64,000 bases of DNA, taken from positions 62,001 to 126,000 of the forward strand of contig NW_008806274.1 of assembly GCF_000400465.1 (NCBI RefSeq), written 5' to 3'. Origin of the DNA: Wallemia ichthyophaga EXF-994 (taxonomy: Eukaryota > Basidiomycota > Wallemiomycetes > Wallemiales > Wallemiaceae). This document shows, piece by piece, positions 45,164 through 55,095 of the stretch. A model generated the notes under the pieces. That model was given only the letters and a program-made list of their open reading frames with translations, was not told where the DNA came from and did not search any database. How positions within the stretch are numbered: position 1 is the first letter of the stretch; the number at the start of each line of letters is the position of its first letter. The translations under genes were made by a program, and so were the position numbers.

Positions 45164-46909
45164 TCAGACCGATTTAGTCAACACCAGCCTGCGTGTCCTT
45201 CCAAGCCATTCAATCTACAATGTGTTAGCTAATTCACCCACTAAACACCCTCACTCACATCCGAAACACGGTTCATAGTCGCCTCCAAATCCTTATCAAA
45301 GTTTGGTAAGCTGACAAATTCCCTTGCAGCCGTAAGTAATACGTGTGAATCCATCCTGACGTTGTGGTTCACCTAGTAGTAGTGTGTCAGAGAGGTTAAG
45401 TAAAACATCCAGACATACATCCATGCTGAGTATATTCAATCTATCAAGTGGTTCGAGGAAATCAGTGCGCGTCATGAGTTGGCGTGCTTTATAGAAGCTG
45501 ACGTGAGGGCTTGCCGCGGGATCCATGTTGTCTGGTACAGTGCTCTCGTCATCCTCATCTTCACTCCCCACCGTTTTCTGCCTCGCCAAATAAGCCAACA
45601 GAGCCCAGCTGCAGCTCGACCACTTCTGCTCATCCATCACGTCATCATCCATATCTGGAATCAAGCCAATCTGCGATAACAGCCACGCTTTCTCAGTCTG
45701 GATGAGCTGGCGAGCAGCGCCGAGAATATCCACCTCGCGGGAAATATGGGAGATATGAGACATGCGTCCTCCTATAAGACTGTACACCTGCTCATACACG
45801 TCATCGGTGAGATCTGGCAGGCTGCGAACGAGTTTAGTGTCAATGTTGTAGTTGTATGCTGTCTTGCGCATGCGACGCATAGCGCGAATGGCATCGTCGC
45901 GCTGCAAATCGTGCACAGAGAGTATTTTCATCCGGTTAGCGTTCTTCTTGAGCTTGTCGAGCACCCAGTAGTCATCACTCGTGAAAACAAAGGTAGCTAT
46001 GCCGCTCTCGGCCCACGATTCAGCGCGTTGTTGAAGCTGGTGTATCACTCCCACGCCCGTCTCGTCATTCTGAAGGAGATGGAGGTTGTTAAAGATGAAA
46101 ACTATCGGTTTGCCGTGTTTTGAGCGGATTCGCATCGCTACCTTTTCGAGTTTGGACAGAGCACGCTCTATGTCGAGTAGAGGACCAGCGTCACGAGGCT
46201 CGCGGCGCTGGAAAAGCGCGCCGTAGAAGTCCTCAAGGAATTCGTAATTCAGCGCTTTGCCTACGCGTAGACGAAACACTTCTAAATCAGGGTGTGTTTC
46301 GCAATACGCGATACGATCGCTATTTGTCTCGAACATTGAATCTAAAATCATTGTAGCCTTGCCTGTACCCTTAGGACCGAGGAGGAGATAATACTTGCCC
46401 GGTGCACTACCCTCGATGATAGTCTTGATTATGGGTTTCTCGGGTCTATTAATGTGTATTGCATCGTCTGATAACCCACTCTCATCTGACATCTTGGCTA
46501 GCTCCGTCGCTGGATCGTAGCCAGGCGCGAATGCATCTTCCATTTTGTTGAGTACACTCCACTTGTACCACATTAAGTATACACCACCTGAGGCAAATAT
46601 TACTGATAGCCCTAAAATCGTTGAGAGTACAGCTGCGAATGCTGGATTGCTGCTGAGTACATCTGCTAAAGACTTTTCCGAAGTTTCGCCCGATTTCTTT
46701 GAAGAATTATCCCCTTTAACCTCTACCTCACTCACGCCTGTCACCTCCGGACCTGGTGAGGGCTGTTGGTTGAATGGGTTTTCGCGGCGTAGGGGAGTAT
46801 GTGAGAATGTGCGTGTAGACATGCGTGTAGAAGTGCGTGATTGTCGAGAAATAGAGATTGATTTACATCCGCGGATGAATTGGCTTGAAAAATTGAATCT
46901 TGTCAACAT
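45164..46909 (-). CDS. Mitochondrial membrane-anchored AAA+-type ATPase
   Basis: Exons 45419-46909, 45259-45372 and 45164-45214 give 551 residues. A basic Ser/Arg-rich presequence (MLTRFNFSSQFIRGCKSISISRQSRTS) precedes a membrane segment (~residues 85-110, FAAVLSTILGLSVIFASGGVYLMWYKW) and a P-loop LLLGPKGTGKAT. A Walker-B-like PIVFIFNNLHLL and sensor-like TFVFTSDDYW follow. The C-terminal two exons are inferred: donor GTATGT with a CTTAAC branch and TAG acceptor joins LNILSMD to VNHNVRMDSHVLLTAAREFV, and a last exon adds IEWLGRTRRLVLTKSV. Without them the ORF ends at 45296 in a sequence with no similarity to the rest. Function unknown. Confidence 0.75.
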
Positions 46910-47021
46910 GATGAACGTGCAGATCAGATAAAGAAAGAAAGACAAAGTAAAACGTGGAAAACAAAGATGAAAATAATATTAAAGAGTGCAAAATAAAATA
47001 TAAATATATTAATTGGCTGTT

Positions 47022-47878
47022 TTACGCGTTATCCTGCACATCTGCCAGCCTTTGTTTGATGATCTCTCTGAGTTTGACACCTTCCGACTTTTTCAAACCG
47101 TGGCCAGCTTTAATACCCTTTGCAGCTTTAAATAGACCCTTGGGATGGCTGTTGTTGTTGTTGCCGCTATCGCCACCCTTATCTTCCTTATAAATGGCGT
47201 CACCAAGCGTGTCTAGTTGCTGGGCTAGCTCGCGAGATTCTTCGGGGAGGTGGATATAAAACTCAGCTCGTTTAATTAGATACTCCTCGAACATATTTGC
47301 ATTTCGACTGTTCGCCTTCCAAGCAGCAAGAACAACGTCACCTGCGAGTGGAACCAAACCAAAAGCCACAGATACGATATTGTTAAACCAAGCATGATTT
47401 ATAATACCAGCAGGTAGATCAAGGTTTTTTTCAGCTACTCGGAGCACTAAAAAGTAGTTAAGGAGAGCGTCCTGTAGGTTGAGGTGTGAGTAATGACGTC
47501 ATATAAGGATAAGTGGTGTGTTCGCTGTGCTGGATGTGCTGTAAAGCAGAAAACACGCTCAACACACTCGAAAATTTCAGAACCCACCAGAACATCACCA
47601 AATCCAGGAATGAGACCGAAAATAAAAGTGTATCCGAATTGTAAACCACACAAATTGAATCCCTTATCGAGGCGATAAGCTCTCTTTCTAATTTTGGCAA
47701 GAGTGGCTTGGTCTTTCTTCGATAAGCCGAGAGGGATTTCCCGCTTCTTGGTCTGTGCGTTGCCGCTGTCATCCGTGTACTCCTCGTATAGCGGATTCCT
47801 AGGCCCCAAAGCCGCAACCTTATCGAAAACGTACTTTCCAGTGACCTCGGCAACAACCTTTTTAACAATTGCAGACAT
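47022..47878 (-). CDS. DUF4112 family protein
   Basis: Exons 47588-47878 and 47022-47471 give 246 residues. The DUF4112 core is clear: LDKGFNLCGLQFGYTFIFGLIPGFGDV-LDALLNYFLVLRVAEKNLDLP, then FNNIVSVAFGLVPLAGDVVLAAWKANSRNA. Two hydrophobic GLIPGFGD / GLVPLAGD hairpins suggest membrane association. The start MSAIVKK is preferred to an in-frame ATG at 47935, which would lie 18 bases from the divergent neighbour. Function of the family is unknown. Confidence 0.85.
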
Positions 47879-47953
47879 TTGAATAAATTTGAGCTTATTT
47901 GGCCGTGATAGGAGTGGACCAACGAATAAAGACATCTTCTCTCCGCTGACATC

Positions 47954-48536
47954 ATGAGCGAGTCGATAAATATAAATATTCCAGAGCGTGGCAGGCAGCG
48001 TAGCAGCAGCGAGAGTGAGGCGGGTAGCAGCAACAGCTACAGCGCCAGCAACAGCAACAGCCACAGCACCAGCGTCAAGGCAGCATTACCCACAAGATCA
48101 CCATTCAGTGCGCAGCCATTCAGGGAGTCAGCCACACATCAAACATCCCCAACATCCCCAAAATCTACACCACCGCAGGCTCTGGCTATCCCACCGCCCA
48201 GGAGATTGTCTGGTAGCTTCGAGTTTAGTGGACAGCCATCGCCAGCAGCGAGCACAGGAAACACCAATGCAGCTGGAATATCGAACATGTTTAGACGCTT
48301 CTCATTTAAGGTGTGTCCTAGGATTATTACTGGTTTTTTTAACGCGTTTATAGGGTACAAATCAGCCAGTAGCGAATAATACACTGAACACCATCCCCGC
48401 AAAACAGCCACTGCAGACGGAGATAACACCCACTCGCCCGCAATCTCATAACAGAAGAAAGTCGGAGCAGAAGAGACCCGTATCTCCAATGGGTGAGCGT
48501 ATCCTCCGCGGCAGCTTCGACGGCTCTGGATTTTGA
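47954..48536 (+). CDS. Ser-rich conserved fungal protein with SPMGERIL motif
   Basis: Exons 47954-48310 and 48354-48536 give 179 residues. Ser/Pro/Asn-rich and probably disordered. It contains PPPRRLSGSFEFSGQ, an FRRFSFK segment at the splice and the C-terminal PVSPMGERILRGSFDGSGF. I recall the last motif in fungal proteins of unknown function, often with phosphorylatable Ser-Pro. The RRLS and RRFS sites look like PKA/AGC-kinase targets (inference). Divergent from the DUF4112 gene. Confidence 0.65.
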
Positions 48537-48700
48537 CGAGATGACAACGGAAACGACATCAAAGATAACGACGACATTAACGATAACAATAACGTACTCC
48601 ATTTCTCCAAATACCCCTTGTATCTCTTGAGATGTCTTTACATCTCCCATTTCTTCTTGCATCCTAACCACCATCATCTTGTGTTGATCGTTTGCCCAAT

Positions 48701-51487
48701 ATGTCCCACAGGCGTGGCCATCTCTCACGCAAGATCCCAAACGTGAAACTCAAGCCACGGCCCGCTGTGAGCCTCAAGGATAGCCAGGCAGTTGTAGATG
48801 ATGATCTACGCGATGAGGACGACGCGCAGCACACCTATCCAACTCCTGCCTCAGAAAAGCCGCTCACCAACTTTGTATTCTGCTCCACTGGAATTCTCAA
48901 TCGCAGCGAACTCCAAAAGAAAGTAATCGAAATGGGCGCGTCGTTTGAGTCCTCGTTTACAGACAACGTCACTCATCTGATAGCAATCGATTTCGGCAGT
49001 CCCAAGTACAACTGCGCAGTGAGGCTCGGTGCTGTCGTGATAACACCGGCATTCATCGACCAATGCTATCTGGAATGGCTAGACGGTGAGAATGTCGACA
49101 CACGTTCTCTTGCCCAGAAACACGCTCTCAAACCATTCGCCAACCTCACCGTATCTATGAGTGGTATCGGTGCTGGTCCCACTCGCCAACAGTTCGAGCG
49201 GTCGCTCATCAGCAACGGCGCAAATGTCTCGCGTGACCTCCACAAACAATGCACACACCTTGTCACTGAAAATACTACCTCTGCTAAAGTGAAATGGGCC
49301 AAGAATTACAACGCGGCTAATGCAAATACGCATAATATTCATATCGTTTGGACTGAGTGGATTTCTGCTTGTCAAAATATCAACGGGAGGCTGCCAGAAA
49401 GTGATTTTTCGGTTGATGGACAGAGACCGAATGCAGACGCATTCAGACTATCGCAAATACCTCAGCCACTCCTTCCTCACGACACACACGTCGCTAAGAA
49501 ACGCAGCTTCGTCGAACAGCCCGGCAACGAGGATCTCGAGAGGGCCGTTGTAAAGAAGAGTCGCGTAGCGAAAGAGTCGCTTGTCGAGGGTATTCTATCC
49601 CAAGCGACGCGCGAGAATGAGGTCGATAAAAGCGTCAATGACGCTCCTCCTCCTGTCAAAGGTGCTCATGAGATACAGAGAGTACCGACAGCACAATCTG
49701 CTTCATTCCTCACCAACTCGCGTTCATTCAATGCCCCACAAAGCTCTTCCACTCACACACACTCCCACCAACCAGCCTCATCAGCTGAGCAGAAGAAAGT
49801 TTTTACCAACTACACATTCTCCCATCGCGGATTCGAAAAAAGCAAGTCACACAGACTGGACCTGGAGCTAGAGAAGTATGGGGCGAGTGTAACGAACAGT
49901 GTCAATCTCGCCGACCTCACCATAGTACCATTCAACAGCGGCACGACGTTTACGGCGCAGATGTCTTCACTCGCCGTAACGGAGTGTTGGGTGGAGCGAT
50001 GCATGTATGAGGGTGTAATAGTACCCTACAACCGCAACCCTCTCTACCGACCCATAGATATGCCAGTAATAGCGCGTAAGTGGGGCTAACAAATCTAAGG
50101 AGCTTCCTACTAATAGCACTCAAAGCCGATTTAGCTTCCTCCATCTGCCTCACATTTAGTGGACTAGATGAATGCGAGCGCACGCACGTCGTTCGTCTCT
50201 TCAAGTCGTTGGGTGGGTGTGGGTTTTTTTGCGATATACACACTACTGACTCGCTACGTCTATCTAGGCATCCATACTAGGACTAGCTACCCGCGCGAAG
50301 TCACCCACCTTGTCTCCGTCATTCCGCCGCGCGGTAAGAGGTACGATCGCGCCGTCGAGTGGCGCAACCCTGTCATCGACGTGCGCTGGGTGTGGGAAAT
50401 GGCTTCGAGTGGACACATGCCACCCCTCGCAGACTTTACGTGGGGGAAAGGCGAAAGGAGTGTTGCGGGTGAGAATAAGAAGGCAGAGGAGACTAACTTC
50501 CTTGCATCTGATGATGAGGATAGTGATGCCAAGATGAATGTTGGTGGGAATATTGGTTCTAATGACAGTGCAAATGTTAGTAATTTCAGTGGTCCACCGC
50601 CGAAGCAGATGGAGATGGAGATGGAGATGGAGGATAAGCAGCAACAGCAACAGTCGCAGCCAAAACCACACCACTCACAACACTCACCCTCCTCACATAC
50701 CAACATCCCACTGCGCAAAACTCACTCGACAAATCCGTTCAAAATACGTGACAGCGGCGCTGGTCTCCACGACAGCATCCTCCAGCTGCTCAAACAGGAA
50801 GGCGAGAAGATCTACCCAGCTCTTGGCAAGACGAAGAAGCGGCCACGACTAAAACGTACCTCGACGGGTGACTCACGCGGGGGAAGTGAGACGCCAGCGC
50901 CTGTGGAGCAGCAGACGGATGAAGCGGGTAGTAGTAATAGTAGCAGGAGGGGTGGGGATATGGGCGATCATCAGAATTCAACTGTAGTCGCTAAACCAAA
51001 GCCAAAATCAACAACGTTGACATCCTCCCCTCTTTCCAGCCCCTCACCCCCACCATCCCTGTCGCAGCCACCGACACAGTCTCAGTCTCAGTCGAACGGA
51101 GTCGTCAACGAGTCGCTGCGCATTATGTACGATGATCCCAAGGCACGCAATGAGCGCAAACGCATTCTTCAGGCTCTCACCAATACAAACAGCAGCGATC
51201 CCCATAGTAGCAACAGTAATGGAAAGAGTAATAGCAATGGCATTAGCAGCGGTGGTAATGGAAACGGTGTTGAGGGCATCAACAGCCAAAGTAACAGCCA
51301 AAGCCACCCTAATGTCATCACAGGCGTGAGCAGGAGTGACGAGAACGAGGGCGACGTCATGTACAGATTTGCTAGAGAAGACTTCGAGAAACCAATTGCG
51401 GAAACTAGACCAAGAAGGGGCGCTGCGAAAGAGGGTATCGATAAAATTAATCAGCAATATGACCCCACGCAGCTGGATGAGTTTTGA
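48701..51487 (+). CDS. Multi-BRCT replication/checkpoint protein (Rad4/Dpb11/TopBP1 type)
   Basis: Exons 48701-50075, 50117-50212 and 50268-51487 give 896 residues. Four BRCT domains: residues ~60-140 (NFVFCSTGILNRSELQKKVIEMGA...WLDG), ~150-235 (LTVSMSGIG...RQQFERSLISNGANVSRDLHKQCTHLV...WTEWISACQ), ~365-455 (KVFTNYTFSHRGFE...ECWVERCMYE) and ~465-560 (ICLTFSGLDECERTHVVRLFKSLG...EVTHLVSVIPPRGKRYDRAVEWRNPVIDVRWVWEM). A long low-complexity tail follows. The arrangement of two N-terminal and two central BRCTs is that of S. pombe Rad4 / yeast Dpb11, which link CDK and checkpoint phosphorylation to replication. Confidence 0.85.
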
Positions 51488-51775
51488 GGAGCGTTTTAAA
51501 AGACGTTTGAGAGAGTTAAATGGCATTCTTTTGCATCTACCACAATATTAAGCTAAGATCCAAATAATCCGAGCACTATTTATCATTTGTTGTAATTCAT
51601 ATATGCATCCCTCTATCATCTCACCGATTATTACGCCAAGTTACATTTTCCTTATGCGCTCGCAGATCTGAAAATTTTATTGTTTCGGCTGCGTAACGGA
51701 TGCGTATGCAATGTGTGGATAAGTCACAGCTCGCTTATCTACTCCACTTTTGCATAACCTCGCACCCTCGCACCC

Positions 51776-52390
51776 ATGATTATCAATCCAAGACAGCATC
51801 TCCACCTGCATCGCATGGACGAGCAGAATGAGCACTTTGCCGTCCACACCCACCTCACGACGCTGATGCAGTGCTGGGAATGGCAAGCAGACTCCAAAGT
51901 GAAAGAAGAGGTTCAGAACATGAGGCTCAGGTTGGCGATAGTAAACCATAGGGCACAGCGTCACATTGCGAGCCACTCCTTGTTCTTCTCAAAGTGGAAA
52001 CGTCTCGGTATTTGCTGCAACCTGCGCAAGAAATTGGTTGAACTCTTCCAGATGACTTCGTGGATTAACAGGACGAAATTCGAAAATCTCATCCGTCTCC
52101 TCGCTGAACGTCTCGTCACCGATTATTGCAGACGCCATTTTAGATATATGCCACACGCTCACCACTGCAATCTTATGCAAAAAGCTACCATGAAATCCCT
52201 CCTTCTGCGAGCTAAGCAGATAGCAAAAAGAAAATCGCGCGCTAGAGACCCGAGGTTGGAACTTAAAAAAGGAACCAAGATCAAGGGCGCTCTGATGAGG
52301 TCTATTATGTTTAAAAATGTTCCTCAGTACTTTGCCGCCGTTGGTAGCGCAGCTCCCATCATCCGCATTACAGGCCAGATCCCTTTTTAG
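51776..52390 (+). CDS. Uncharacterised basic protein
   Basis: Intronless 204-residue ORF starting MIINPRQHLH; I do not recognise it. Rich in Arg, Lys, His and Leu, with helical stretches (KVKEEVQNMRLRLAIVNH, LRKKLVELFQM, FENLIRLLAERLV) and a basic segment KQIAKRKSRARDPRLELKKG. The end, IIRITGQIPF, is hydrophobic. No signal peptide or membrane span. An internal start at M14 (MDEQNEHF) is possible. It could be an RNA- or nucleic-acid-binding orphan; nothing in the sequence proves this. Confidence 0.5.
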   Translation: MIINPRQHLHLHRMDEQNEHFAVHTHLTTLMQCWEWQADSKVKEEVQNMRLRLAIVNHRAQRHIASHSLFFSKWKRLGICCNLRKKLVELFQMTSWINRTKFENLIRLLAERLVTDYCRRHFRYMPHAHHCNLMQKATMKSLLLRAKQIAKRKSRARDPRLELKKGTKIKGALMRSIMFKNVPQYFAAVGSAAPIIRITGQIPF

Positions 52391-52445
52391 ACGTTCTAAT
52401 GAGCATTATATTGTGTGTTTTTGCATATGTATTGTACACCTCTTT

Positions 52446-52936
52446 CTAATGTATTGTTATCCTCTTTGGCTCGGATTCTGGTGGGTGTCTTGAATATCTG
52501 AGCGTAAGCAGCCCATTCTCGTACGCAGCGTGGATATTATCTTCTGTAATGTGCTCGGGTAGCTTCCACGTCCTGCTCAGTGGTGTAGAAGGGCTGCGTT
52601 CGTTGATGACGCAATGTGACTTCTCGGACTTGTTTTCCTCGGACTTCTGCTCTACTGGTTTGGTAGCTTTTACTGTAATGCCGTGGTCGTGGATCGATAT
52701 GTCAACCTCCTCCTTCTTGCACCCAGCTAGATCGACTCTCGCTTCGTATGAGTTGCCGTATTGGATCAAATCGAGTCTTCGTATAGCATGTCAGCAGAGA
52801 TACAACCCGTACAGACTACCACTTACCTCGCTCTAGATGTAGAAGGAGTGCTGTTACGCTTCACTGGCGCATTCTCAGTAAAAAAGAAGTCAAGTGGGAA
52901 ATTGCGTTCGCTTGGTTGATTGTAAAATATGGTCAT
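52446..52936 (-). CDS. Small heat shock protein (Hsp20 family)
   Basis: ATP-independent chaperone of the alpha-crystallin family. Exons 52827-52936 and 52446-52776 give 146 residues. Alpha-crystallin domain: EARVDLAGCKKEEVDISIHDHGITVKATK, then SRTWKLPEHITEDNIHAAYENGLLTLRYSR. The A-x-x-x-n-GLLTL segment is diagnostic. The N-terminal arm (MTIFYNQPSERNFPLDFFF) is short, and the conserved C-terminal I-x-I is replaced by KRITIH (I-T-I). A TATA box and a heat-shock-element-like sequence precede it. Confidence 0.93.
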
Positions 52937-53345
52937 TACGGTTTAATTTGATTTGTTGCTGATTACAAGCAGTCAACAGTGCGCTCCACCTTTTATATAC
53001 GACCACAACATCTAGGACTTTCTAGCAGCTTCAGCGAGATAAGCAGGTGACTAAGCTCTGATGAGTAATTTAAAGCCAGCGTGAGCCATTCAGCAGTATC
53101 CTTTCAACTACTCAAACGCATGGCGGTCGTATACGAAGAGAGAAGTCAGGGATATTTTCACAAACGCATCACAAACGCAAAAGATAGAGAGAGCGATGCA
53201 ATGTATTTTATAGTGACGTAGTGTCACTTATTGAATGCAGTAGCGGTATATATTGTAGTTTGATGTATTAGATTGATGTTGATGATGGACGTGTCTTTGC
53301 TTTTGCTTGCATCGGATAGCTGTTGGACGGCCCTTGTCTGTTATT
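52937..53345. other. Intergenic region, Hsp20 / RanBP2-finger gene
   Basis: 409 bases. Holds the Hsp20 TATA/HSE block, and toward 53228-53345 the probable 3' end of the finger gene. No other gene seen. Confidence 0.45.
52991..53032 (-). promoter_or_regulatory. TATA box and heat-shock-element-like sequence before Hsp20
   Basis: Read on the minus strand, GTATATAAAA (52991-53000) lies about 55 bases before the ATG. Further upstream TTTCTAGCAGCTTC (53019-53032) approximates alternating TTC/GAA pentamers; the central unit is GCA, so the element is imperfect. The arrangement fits Hsf1 control (inference). Confidence 0.5.
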
Positions 53346-53540
53346 TCATTCTCGATTCCGAGGCGGTTGCGGGTAGCTGCAATACGGGCACTGCTTGAAG
53401 AACGTTTCATTCCATTGGAGACAGCCGGTATTGCTGCAGCGCCATTGCGAGCAGTTTGAATTCCACTTGCTGATAGGGATAGGCTGGATTGTTAGCTATT
53501 GTTCTCTGTAATCGTTGCCAATAACACCCACTTGAGTCAT
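53346..53540 (-). CDS. Tiny RanBP2-type zinc-finger protein (48 residues)
   Basis: Exons 53532-53540 (ATG ACT CAA) and 53346-53483. The intron has a GTGGGTG donor, an AGCTAAC branch site and an AATCCAG acceptor. The spliced frame codes MTQ-PIPISKWNSNCS then QWRCSNTGCLQWNETFFKQC-PYC. This matches the RanBP2-type finger W-x-C-x4-C-x3-N-x6-C-x2-C exactly. The ATG is the first after a TATAAA on the same strand. Most known fingers of this kind bind ssRNA or ubiquitin; this one's partner is unknown. Two longer overlapping frames exist here but lack an ATG. Confidence 0.6.
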
Positions 53541-53662
53541 CTTTTTCAGTTTCACTTGCTCGAGCACTTGTTCGATTTGTTTCTGGTGCGCTTGCGCTTG
53601 AAATGTACAAATTGTCTTTATGGTGGTCACGACCAAGAACTACCACTCAGTATCGCCCTGAT

Positions 53663-53669
53663 TTTATAA
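53663..53669 (-). promoter_or_regulatory. TATA-like box before the RanBP2-finger gene
   Basis: Minus-strand GTTATAAAAT, about 125 bases before the first ATG. ACGACCAA (53629-53636) lies between. Weak support on its own; it helps to choose the start. Confidence 0.35.
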
Positions 53670-53785
53670 CCGCCCTGATTGATATTTTGATGGCCGAAGT
53701 ACGTCCACGTCACAAAGCGTGACCGGTGTGATTATGTGGGGGTGTAAGCTGCTGAGCAGTGTTGTGCAGATGTCCTTTTCGAGCA

Positions 53786-54058
53786 ATGTGCAAACTAGCT
53801 TTCATGCTTCTCTTGGCGCCTTTCTCTTATCAGATGACTCAATGCGATGACACAGGTCGTTGTCAATGCTGTGATTCTGACGCCATCAACTTTACTGAAA
53901 GAGCCCTTTTTGATGACTTTTACTCTGTTCCATTGCTTGATTACGCTCATCCTCAATTAACTTCAGGCACCCTCCCAAATAATCGGGCGGCATCATCAAA
54001 GATGCTCGGAGTTGAACTTGGTATACCGGGACCGAAATTAACTAAAAAGCTACACTAA
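53786..54058 (+). CDS. Candidate small secreted cysteine-containing protein
   Basis: 90-residue ORF from ATG 53786. The N-terminus MCKLAFMLLLAPFSYQ looks like a signal peptide, followed by CDDTGRCQCCDSD (four Cys within 12 residues) and a hydrophilic remainder without further Cys. It sits in a gene-poor stretch, and an earlier ATG at 53770 opens a short different frame. No known domain. It may be a small secreted protein or an accidental ORF. Confidence 0.35.
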   Translation: MCKLAFMLLLAPFSYQMTQCDDTGRCQCCDSDAINFTERALFDDFYSVPLLDYAHPQLTSGTLPNNRAASSKMLGVELGIPGPKLTKKLH

Positions 54059-54447
54059 ATCTATAGCGCACTCCTCAATTTACTCCGGACCGAATCCGCA
54101 AACAAAGATGGTGCCATCAGATAGCTGATATCTGATCTTTAATAAATTGAAAGTAATTCAGTGACATTGGATGGACTTTGGAGATCAAGGGATCTATGAA
54201 CTGGTAGAAGACCTTTGATAATGACGATCTTTGCCTCACTAGATGTAGCTATTGACTCAACACCCAAGTCTTGCTCACTCATGTGGATTGATGTATTATT
54301 TTACTGTTTAGTCTTAATTGCGACTAAAGCGAGTCAATCCTCTCACCAGAAAGACGCACAAGTCAGCACAAGCGATTAGAGTCAACTTTATATTAACATC
54401 TATACAAAGAATGGTATGATACATTCAATTACTCTAAACTCTAAGCT
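54059..54447. other. Gene-poor region
   Basis: 389 bases. No ORF, RNA gene or repeat that I can support; base composition resembles other intergenic DNA here. Confidence 0.4.
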
Positions 54448-54687
54448 GTGAAAAAGCAAATAGAGATAAGACAAAGTGTTTTGCCTTGGGTTTTAGCTAA
54501 TAGAACGGGACTCACAAACGTCGATAATGATGTATTTAATCTTGGTATTTCCGAGGCTGTTGACAGGGTGGCAAGATTGCCAAACCTTGAAGAGATCTCT
54601 CAGTATCAAGAAGTTACTTCCGAAACGCATGCAAGACATGCTCGAGCTTCTTTGGATATAGTTTTAGATGTTCTCAAGAAAATGTAA
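54448..54687 (+). CDS. Possible orphan exon or gene fragment
   Basis: 79-codon open frame ending at 54687 without an ATG at its beginning (it opens with GTG). The peptide (SVLPWVLANRTGLTNVDNDVFNLGIS...EEISQYQ...LDIVLDVLKKM) has protein-like composition but no family I know. An upstream exon would be needed; the nearest ATG-GTATGA at 54411 does not splice in frame. It may be a relic. Confidence 0.25.
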   Translation: MKKQIEIRQSVLPWVLANRTGLTNVDNDVFNLGISEAVDRVARLPNLEEISQYQEVTSETHARHARASLDIVLDVLKKM

Positions 54688-55095
54688 AACTCCTAGTGAC
54701 TTGCTCATTTGATTTTGTAATGCTGCATTTTGGTTTTACGTGTTTGGTTTTTAATTTTTTGTTAAAGTATATTGAATTGATTTCTGTACATATAGTGAAA
54801 AATATTATAATTATACATAACTATACATGGCTATAAATGGCTACAAACAGCTATACAAATACCTTTTTATCGATAAGCTTCTGAGAGCGCGTGACGGGAT
54901 GTCACTTCGGGAATGGTTAGCTTAGGTTAGTCATGCACAATGCCGCGCATGTGCACTCCCTTTCAATTGGGATGATAGAAGATTCGCTATTTACACCTAA
55001 TTGGCTTAGCTGCGTTTCATTACTATGTATTTGAAATGACTATAATCTTCACTACTACTACATCAAGCGCCTAAAGCAACTAATAACCCTTTTCA
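54688..55095. other. AT-rich intergenic region with short degenerate repeats
   Basis: 408 bases downstream of the complex I gene. Between about 54815 and 54862 a CTATACATGG / CTATAAATGG / CTACAAACAG / CTATACAAAT series repeats a ~10-base unit imperfectly. No gene or RNA seen. Confidence 0.45.

Noticed and set aside
45296-45420. C-terminal end of the mitochondrial ATPase read straight through to the stop at 45296
   Set aside because: A GTATGT donor, CTTAAC branch and TAG acceptor define an intron. The spliced frame yields a coherent continuation, the straight frame does not.
53228-53646. Two longer minus-strand frames over the RanBP2-finger gene
   Set aside because: Neither has an upstream ATG in frame, while the finger frame has the first ATG, a proper intron and an exact motif match.
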